Notes under the pieces: model-generated | The model's database searches: none | Told to the model about the DNA's origin: nothing | What the model saw: only the letters and a program-made list of their open reading frames with translations | Assembly: GCA_016789905.1 (NCBI GenBank) | Contig: JAEUQC010000105.1 | Coordinates: 1 to 59,134, forward strand | Source: Bryobacterales bacterium | GTDB taxonomy: Bacteria > Acidobacteriota > Terriglobia > Bryobacterales > Bryobacteraceae | Reading direction: 5' to 3' | DNA length: 59,134 nucleotides | Translations under genes and position numbers: made by a program | In this document: piece after piece, positions 54,979-59,134 of the stretch | Position numbering within the stretch: position 1 is the stretch's first letter | Layout of the letters: each line of letters starts with the position of its first letter

Positions 54979-55443
54979 CTATATCAACGATTCCAGACGC
55001 ACGTAGCTGGCTTCCATGCCGTGCTCCATGCCGGTGGCGAGCATCGCCTCACGGGTCTTTGCGTCCGGCAACGTCATGCGCATCGTCATCAACGTGCCAT
55101 CGCCATCGGGCACGAACGTGGTTTCGATGTGATTGTCTGGCGTGGGATCGGGCAGGTGCATCCGCTCGACATGCACGATGCGGCGAAACGGTTCCAACTC
55201 CACGAATTCGCCCGTAAGGTAGAACCCGGCTCCTTTGCCATCGGACCATTCATAGCGGATCTTCCCGCCGGGCTTGGCCTCGCAAATGCAAACCGGCATA
55301 CTCCAACCTTCCGGCCCCAGCATCCACCGCTGGATCGTCGCGCTTTCCGTGTGCGCGCGATAGACGGCCTCCGGGCTTGCTGCGAACCTTCGGGTCACGA
55401 CGACGTGCTTGTCGCCTTCGGTCTTCAACGTGAGTTCGGCCAT
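54979..55443 (-). CDS. SRPBCC (AHSA1-type) ligand-binding domain protein
   Basis: A 154-residue START/AHSA1-like protein. The core segments are VVTRRFAASPEAVYRAHTESATIQRWMLGPEGWSM, YEWSDGKGAGFYLTGEFVELEPFRRIVHVERMH and TMRMTLPDAKTREAMLATGMEHGMEASY. Its hydrophobic cavity probably binds a small ligand. The ATG overlaps the ArsR stop (TGATG). This ArsR-SRPBCC pair is common in soil bacteria. Confidence 0.88.
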   Translation of the reverse strand: MAELTLKTEGDKHVVVTRRFAASPEAVYRAHTESATIQRWMLGPEGWSMPVCICEAKPGGKIRYEWSDGKGAGFYLTGEFVELEPFRRIVHVERMHLPDPTPDNHIETTFVPDGDGTLMTMRMTLPDAKTREAMLATGMEHGMEASYVRLESLI

Positions 55444-55781
55444 CAGTTCTTATCCTTTCGTCGTTTAGCTTGTATGGCCAGAACTTCGTCCAGCCGGGAA
55501 TAGTTCGCTTCCAGGGCTCTGCGGAATAGCCCCAGCCATTCGTCGATCCCAGCCAGGCCCTTCGGTGCGAGCCGGCATGGGCGCTTCGCGCCTTCAACTC
55601 TGCGTGTGATCAGCCCGGCTTCCTCCAGGACCCGCAAGTGTCGAGAAATCGCGGGTTGAGTCATCGCGAAGGGCGCGGCCAACTCCATCACCGTGGCCTC
55701 GCCGATCGCAAGCCGGGAGAGTATGGCTCGTCGCGTCGCATCGCTCAGGGCGGAAAAGGCTAAATCGAGGCTCTGATTCAT
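55443..55781 (-). CDS. ArsR-family winged-helix regulator
   Basis: A 112-residue protein with ALSDATRRAILSRLAIGEATVMELAAPFAMTQPAISRHLRVLEEAGLITRRVEG, the ArsR winged-helix core, and a C-terminal helix. There are no metal-binding Cys, so it is probably not a metal sensor. A near-perfect 24-bp inverted repeat starts 5 bp upstream of its ATG, so it is likely autoregulated together with the SRPBCC gene. Confidence 0.92.
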   Translation of the reverse strand: MNQSLDLAFSALSDATRRAILSRLAIGEATVMELAAPFAMTQPAISRHLRVLEEAGLITRRVEGAKRPCRLAPKGLAGIDEWLGLFRRALEANYSRLDEVLAIQAKRRKDKN

Positions 55782-55785
55782 ATCA

Positions 55786-55809
55786 CCATTATGTTATATA
55801 ACATTATGG
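55786..55809 (-). promoter_or_regulatory. ArsR operator/promoter (24-bp inverted repeat)
   Basis: The 24 bp read as two 12-bp arms, CCATTATGTTAT and ATAACATTATGG. They are reverse complements except for one mismatched pair (position 5 from each end). On the minus strand the inner part contains CATAAT ending 6 nt before the ATG at 55781, a likely -10. Binding by the ArsR protein would block polymerase. Confidence 0.75.
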
Positions 55810-57022
55810 TTAATCTGTCCAGGCGAACAGGCGAACATTTTCGTAAGGCTTGATGTCGCCGCGGATCTCGCCATCCTTCCGCAACGTGCGCGAGCCGCCC
55901 GCCGGAGTTGAACCCGTGGATGTGGGACAAAGGGGTCCCTTGTTCCCGTGAAGGAACATGGCCGAATGATGTTGATTTCAGGCGAGCGAAATCGGGCGGA
56001 AGGGTGGTCCCGAAATTCAGTCGCGTCCGGACTCCTGTGAATTTGCGTTTACGGCCGGAGATTGGGCCTCTGCCGCCGAGGGTCCCGGCGGCGAACGCCC
56101 CGCCAGCGTCGGTGCCGTTCGAACCGCTGCGCCGTTCCAGTCTTCCGGGCGCTATGCTGTTGATCTTGCCCGTGATCGCCCGAACCGTGGTGATAGCTGA
56201 TCCCACCGCGCCGGTGCGCGTTCTGATGGCATCAGGGCGATTCGCCCACATCGCAAGCAGACGCGAAATGGGACTCTGCCTTGGGGTGCCGCTCGCAATG
56301 GCCGCCTCGGCAGTTCTCCTCGGTCAACACCTGCCGCCGAAGCCCTGCGCCCAGGCGAAGGTGCTTATGCTTGGCACGTTCCCTCCGAGGGACACCCAAA
56401 ACCAGCCATTAGTAGGACGCCACGTGTACACGATGGTCAAAACGCGCACCAGCCTGTCCATTCCAGTCGTGACGCATCTCTGCTCTTCGCCGGTATCGTC
56501 CGGCACCGTGATGGCCCGTTCGCCTTCAAGCACCGAATGGGCGTCAGCGAATCGGACGCCGTGCTGACGAGCGTTGCTCGCGGCCTTCCGAGGATCCCAT
56601 GCAACAGCCTCTGCGCACAAGGGAACACCACGGATCGAAGCACGAAAGACTCGCCTACACGGCGCCGCTTTGCGAAAGCATCCCAATTCAGGAGGCGCTT
56701 GAGTCCAGAAACACCCTGTCAGTTGTTTCGCGGTCGTTGTCGAAAATCCAAGTGCCGAACTGGTCGTTGAGGCCACTGGTCAAGGCGCCCGATACAGCCT
56801 GAAAAGTCCCTTTCCAGAATGCAATCCCAGCCTGTTCGGCGCTATGCGCAAATCGCACACGCATTGGCGGGTTAGCGGAGCGCCCCCCATTTCTACAAGC
56901 GACAGTCAGCGCTTATGCCGCTTCGCACCCACTCCCGCCACCCAAGCCCCAACGCAAATTCCACCAGCCACGGAATTTTCACCATATCCCCTGCCGCGTC
57001 TCTTGAGGGAAAATAATAGGAG
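55810..57022. other. 1.2-kb accessory region with no intact gene
   Basis: No complete gene with a start signal can be supported. The minus strand at 56608-56364 holds a decayed BrnT-like gene (separate entry). The rest shows only chance open frames on both strands and no inverted repeats or transposase motifs. It lies between the ArsR module and the waaC operon. Confidence 0.5.
56364..56608 (-). pseudogene. Decayed BrnT-family toxin gene
   Basis: On the minus strand WDPRKAASNARQHGVRFADAHSVLEGERAITVPDD, EEQRCVTTGMDRLVRVLTIVYTWR matches the BrnT core (WDP-KA--N--HGV-F-DA ... G ... R-L-VVYT). After TWR the frame no longer fits. Shifting frame gives WLVLGVPRRERAKHK, which resembles the family ending ISARRAT-RER. 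So a frameshift near 56415 has broken the gene. No BrnA antitoxin was found next to it. Confidence 0.68.
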
Positions 57023-57361
57023 ATGCTCGACACCCGAACCAAGATCGTTTCGCCGGATCAGGTCGCCGGCCGCACCATCGTGGCCGCCTACTTCGATCCT
57101 ATGGTGGCGACCCATACACAGCGCTATCGCGAACTCGCCAATATTCACGGCCCCCTCGCCATCTGCATTTGCGATCCCCCCGGCGCGCTTCTCCCCGCCC
57201 AGGCCCGCGCCGAACTCGCCGCCTCTCTCCGCTCCGTCGAACTCGTCGTCATCGGCGAAGCCGCCCTTGCTCGCGCCGCCGCCATCATCGACGAACGGCC
57301 TGCCGATCTGGACCGCCGCCAGGCGCTCATCCACCACGTCCACAGCCGCCAGAATGGCTGA
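57023..57361 (+). CDS. Heptose nucleotidyltransferase-like protein lacking the HxGH motif (pseudoenzyme candidate)
   Basis: A 112-residue protein. It aligns by eye with the cytidylyltransferase domain of HldE/RfaE-type heptose-phosphate adenylyltransferases: GRTIVAAYFDPMVATHTQRYREL against G-x-V-x-x-x-x-FD-LHPGHVRYL, and LLPAQARAELAASLRSVELVVIGE against the RAELLAALRCVDYVVIF segment. The nucleotide-binding HxGH is replaced by V-A-T-H (first His and Gly lost), and the protein is shorter than an intact domain. Catalysis is unlikely. The start is ATG at 57023 with AGGAG directly before it and AATAAT just upstream of that. It overlaps waaC by 8 nt, so a partner or regulatory role in heptose transfer is possible (inference). 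Confidence 0.7.
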   Translation: MLDTRTKIVSPDQVAGRTIVAAYFDPMVATHTQRYRELANIHGPLAICICDPPGALLPAQARAELAASLRSVELVVIGEAALARAAAIIDERPADLDRRQALIHHVHSRQNG

Positions 57362-58316
57362 TCCCGTCCACATCCTGCTCGTTCGCCTCGGTGCGTTCGG
57401 CGATGTCATCCACGCGCTCCCCGCCGCCGCCACCCTCCGCCGCGCCATCCCCGCCGCGCGCCTCACCTGGGCCATCGACCCGCGTTGGGCCTGGCTCCTC
57501 GAAGGCAATCCAGATGTCCATCACGTCCTCCCCGTCAACCGCCGCCAGGCTTCCAGCCTCCAGTCCGCCTGGCGCTTCTTCCGCGCCAATCCCGTCGATA
57601 TTGGGGTCGACGTACAAGGCCTGCTCAAATCCGCCCTGCTCTTGCGTGCCTCCCGCGCCCCCCGCCGCATCGGTTTCGCCGCGCCCTGTCTCCGCGAACG
57701 CGCCGCCGGGCTCTTCTATACCGAAACCGTCACCCCCGCCCAGCCCCACGTCGTCGATTGGAACCTCGCCCTCGCCCGCGCCGCCGGCGCCGCCTCGCCC
57801 ATTTTCGACGCCCCCCTGCCCCCAGGCCGTCCGGAGGGCGAATTGCCCCAATCGCCATTTGTCCTCGCCTCACCCTTTGCCGGCTGGGGCGCCAAACAAT
57901 GGCCCTTCGAATACTACCAGGAGTTGTCCACTCTCCTCCGCGGCGCCGGCCACACGCTCGTCCTCAACGTCGCCAGCCGCGTCGAATCCTCCCTGCCGCA
58001 GCACGTTTCCGGTCTCGCCGGCTTAATCGACGCCACTCGTCGCGCCGCCGCCGTCGTCGGCCTCGACAGCGGCCCCCTCCACTTGGCCGCGGCTCTGAAC
58101 AAGCCCGGCGTCGCGCTCTTCGGCCCCACCGATCCGGCCCGCAACGGCCCCTACGGTGGTGCCATCCAAACCCTCCGCGCCCCCGGCGCCCCCACCACCT
58201 ACCGCCGTATGAACCACATTCTTCCTTGCATGCGCGCGCTCACCCCGCGTATGGTATTTGAAACGCTTCTTCCATGCCTAACTACCGCTTCCCTAAACCC
58301 TACGCCGACGCGGTAG
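57354..58316 (+). CDS. waaC: Lipopolysaccharide heptosyltransferase I (GT9)
   Basis: A 320-residue GT9 enzyme. ILLVRLGAFGDVIHALPAAATLRRA is the N-terminal motif, followed by DVQGLLKSALLLRASRAPRRIGFAA, the donor-site ASPFAGWGAKQWPFEYYQEL and VGLDSGPLHLAAALNKPGVALFGPTDP. WaaC adds the first heptose to Kdo. The ATG at 57354 overlaps the upstream gene by 8 nt; the open frame to 56844 is not used. It overlaps the next gene by 43 nt. Confidence 0.88.
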   Translation: MADPVHILLVRLGAFGDVIHALPAAATLRRAIPAARLTWAIDPRWAWLLEGNPDVHHVLPVNRRQASSLQSAWRFFRANPVDIGVDVQGLLKSALLLRASRAPRRIGFAAPCLRERAAGLFYTETVTPAQPHVVDWNLALARAAGAASPIFDAPLPPGRPEGELPQSPFVLASPFAGWGAKQWPFEYYQELSTLLRGAGHTLVLNVASRVESSLPQHVSGLAGLIDATRRAAAVVGLDSGPLHLAAALNKPGVALFGPTDPARNGPYGGAIQTLRAPGAPTTYRRMNHILPCMRALTPRMVFETLLPCLTTASLNPTPTR

Positions 58317-58831
58317 CCCGTCTCCGTGTCCCCTCCGGGTTTCTCTTGTTGATCGCCTTTGCCTGGCTCAGCCGCCCGTCGGAACACAGTCTGTTCCGCG
58401 GCATTCCGTTGTCCCTCTGCGGCCTCGCCTTGCGCGCCTGGGCGGCCGGCCATCTGGCCAAGAATCAGCGGCTGGTCGATAGTGGTCCCTACAGCCATAC
58501 GCGCAACCCGTTGTATCTCGGCACGCTCCTCACCGCCATGGGCTTGGCGGTGGCCGCCCAGTCCTGGTGGGTCGGCGGCATCTTCGCCGCGGTGTTTGTG
58601 CTGGTTTATCTCCCCGTTATGGAATTGGAGGAGCAGCACCTGCGCCAACTCTTTCCTGCCTACAACGCCTACGCCGACGCGGTGCCTTTGTTGATTCCCC
58701 GCTTCCCTGGCATTCGAGCCGAGACCCGTTTCTCCAAAGCGCTTTACATGCGGAATGAGGAGTACCAGGCGCTGATCGGTTTTCTGCTTGGCGTCGCCTA
58801 TCTTTGGTGGAGGTCCGGCAATGTCACTTGA
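58274..58831 (+). CDS. Isoprenylcysteine carboxylmethyltransferase-family membrane protein
   Basis: A 185-residue membrane protein with about four helices. The ICMT/PEMT motif is GPYSHTRNPLYLGTLLTAMG, followed by ELEEQHLRQLFPAYNAYADAVPLLIP, the SAM-side segment. Bacterial members methylate small lipids, thiols or unknown acceptors; prenyl-cysteine proteins are not expected here. It overlaps waaC by 43 nt and the next gene by 11 nt, so it belongs to the same operon. Modification of an LPS component is a guess. Confidence 0.82.
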   Translation: MPNYRFPKPYADAVARLRVPSGFLLLIAFAWLSRPSEHSLFRGIPLSLCGLALRAWAAGHLAKNQRLVDSGPYSHTRNPLYLGTLLTAMGLAVAAQSWWVGGIFAAVFVLVYLPVMELEEQHLRQLFPAYNAYADAVPLLIPRFPGIRAETRFSKALYMRNEEYQALIGFLLGVAYLWWRSGNVT

Positions 58832-59134
58832 ACGTGTACGCAAAATTCTCTTCACCTTCCCGGAGATGGTGGAGAGCGTGTCTTTCGGCCAACCCTGGTT
58901 TCGCGCCGGCGGGAAAATGATTACGGTCTACGAACAGAGCACCGCCGGCTGGGCGCTCTGTTTCAAATGCGGCAAGAAAGATATGGGCATCTTTCTGCAG
59001 GATCCGCGATTTGAGAAGACCCACTACATCGGCCAGCACGGCTGGGTCACCATGCGCTTCCAGGCCAAGGCCAAACCGGACTGGGAGGAACTTGAAGAGT
59101 TGCTCAAGATGAGCTATCGCAACAACGCCCCGCC
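58821..59134 (+). CDS. MmcQ/YjbR family protein (3' end outside the window)
   Basis: 104 residues are visible, starting MSLERVRKILFTFPEMVESVSFGQPWFRAGGKM, the MmcQ/YjbR family opening. KDMGIFLQDPRFEKTHYIGQHGWVTMRF and WEELEELLKMSYRN follow. These small proteins have a double-wing fold related to DNA-binding proteins, with no known activity. The ATG overlaps the end of the ICMT-like gene. The C-terminus is cut by the window edge. Confidence 0.85.
   Translation, partial: MSLERVRKILFTFPEMVESVSFGQPWFRAGGKMITVYEQSTAGWALCFKCGKKDMGIFLQDPRFEKTHYIGQHGWVTMRFQAKAKPDWEELEELLKMSYRNNAP

Noticed and set aside
55778..56251. 157-codon minus-strand frame upstream of the ArsR gene as a BrnA or other antitoxin
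   Set aside because: It has no antitoxin motif, runs through the ArsR promoter palindrome and looks like chance coding in GC-rich DNA.

Overview
The window looks like part of a chromosome from a GC-rich Acidobacteriota bacterium, most likely of the Solibacter/Bryobacter type. The signs are an 814-residue ADOP-type FtsX/MacB permease, a large carboxypeptidase-regulatory/TonB receptor, PQQ-repeat beta-propeller proteins, an SSS symporter paired with a DUF3311 protein, an S1-family sulfatase, a twin-arginine-like mannonate dehydratase, a homodimeric pyruvate dehydrogenase E1 and LPS heptosyltransferases. The lineage is inferred from gene content only.

Layout. 0-10 kb: a SUMF1-fold protein without the catalytic cysteines, the ADOP permease, tRNA-Asn, an esterase, a DUF5995 protein, an SPFH/prohibitin gene followed by a ribbon-helix-helix regulator, a PQQ-propeller protein and a LacI regulator. 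10-18 kb: TonB receptor, second PQQ-propeller protein, DUF3311-SSS symporter pair and an MFS transporter. 18-22.3 kb: an information-processing block of mtaB (+) facing ffs-dnaX-ybaB-recR (-). 22.3-31.5 kb: DUF4394 protein, a zinc-ribbon membrane protein, ABHD18-like hydrolase plus NUDIX, an ECF sigma factor with a coupled membrane protein and a secreted protein, DUF2721, DinB and Tex. 31.5-40.6 kb: a mannonate dehydratase operon divergent from a sulfatase, a Gln/Gly/Lys-rich membrane protein, an M20 peptidase and a PpiC lipoprotein. 41-49.2 kb: an ornithine cyclodeaminase-like/SGNH pair, aceE, TonB and an M3 peptidase. 49.2-51.2 kb: a broken Uma2 gene, DUF4272 and PhyH. 51.2-59.1 kb: waaF plus GT-C on one side and a nucleotidyltransferase-like pseudoenzyme, waaC, an ICMT-like protein and MmcQ/YjbR on the other. 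Between them lies a 3.4-kb accessory segment holding an XRE antitoxin with a decayed toxin, a DUF1801/SRPBCC/ArsR module and a decayed BrnT toxin.

Working together. The TonB protein could energise the large receptor. The sulfatase and mannonate dehydratase fit breakdown of sulfated, uronate-containing glycans, although the SUMF1-like protein here cannot be the sulfatase maturase. waaF, the GT-C protein, the pseudoenzyme and waaC fit assembly of a heptose-containing LPS core.

Two regulatory patterns stand out. First, many genes with their own promoter carry a -10-like hexamer (TACAAT, TACACT, TAGCAT, TATACT and similar) ending only 5-11 nt before the start codon and no Shine-Dalgarno sequence, which suggests leaderless transcripts. 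Second, the SPFH operon promoter (TTGACA-16-TATCAT) is covered by repeated ATATCA/TGATAT half-sites, while the operon's last gene encodes a ribbon-helix-helix protein. No CRISPR array, intact insertion sequence, prophage or rRNA was seen. I found no clearly new multi-gene defence system. The best candidates for something undescribed are the SPFH-RHH circuit, the heptose nucleotidyltransferase-like pseudoenzyme in the waaC operon and the ECF sigma/atypical anti-sigma/secreted protein trio.
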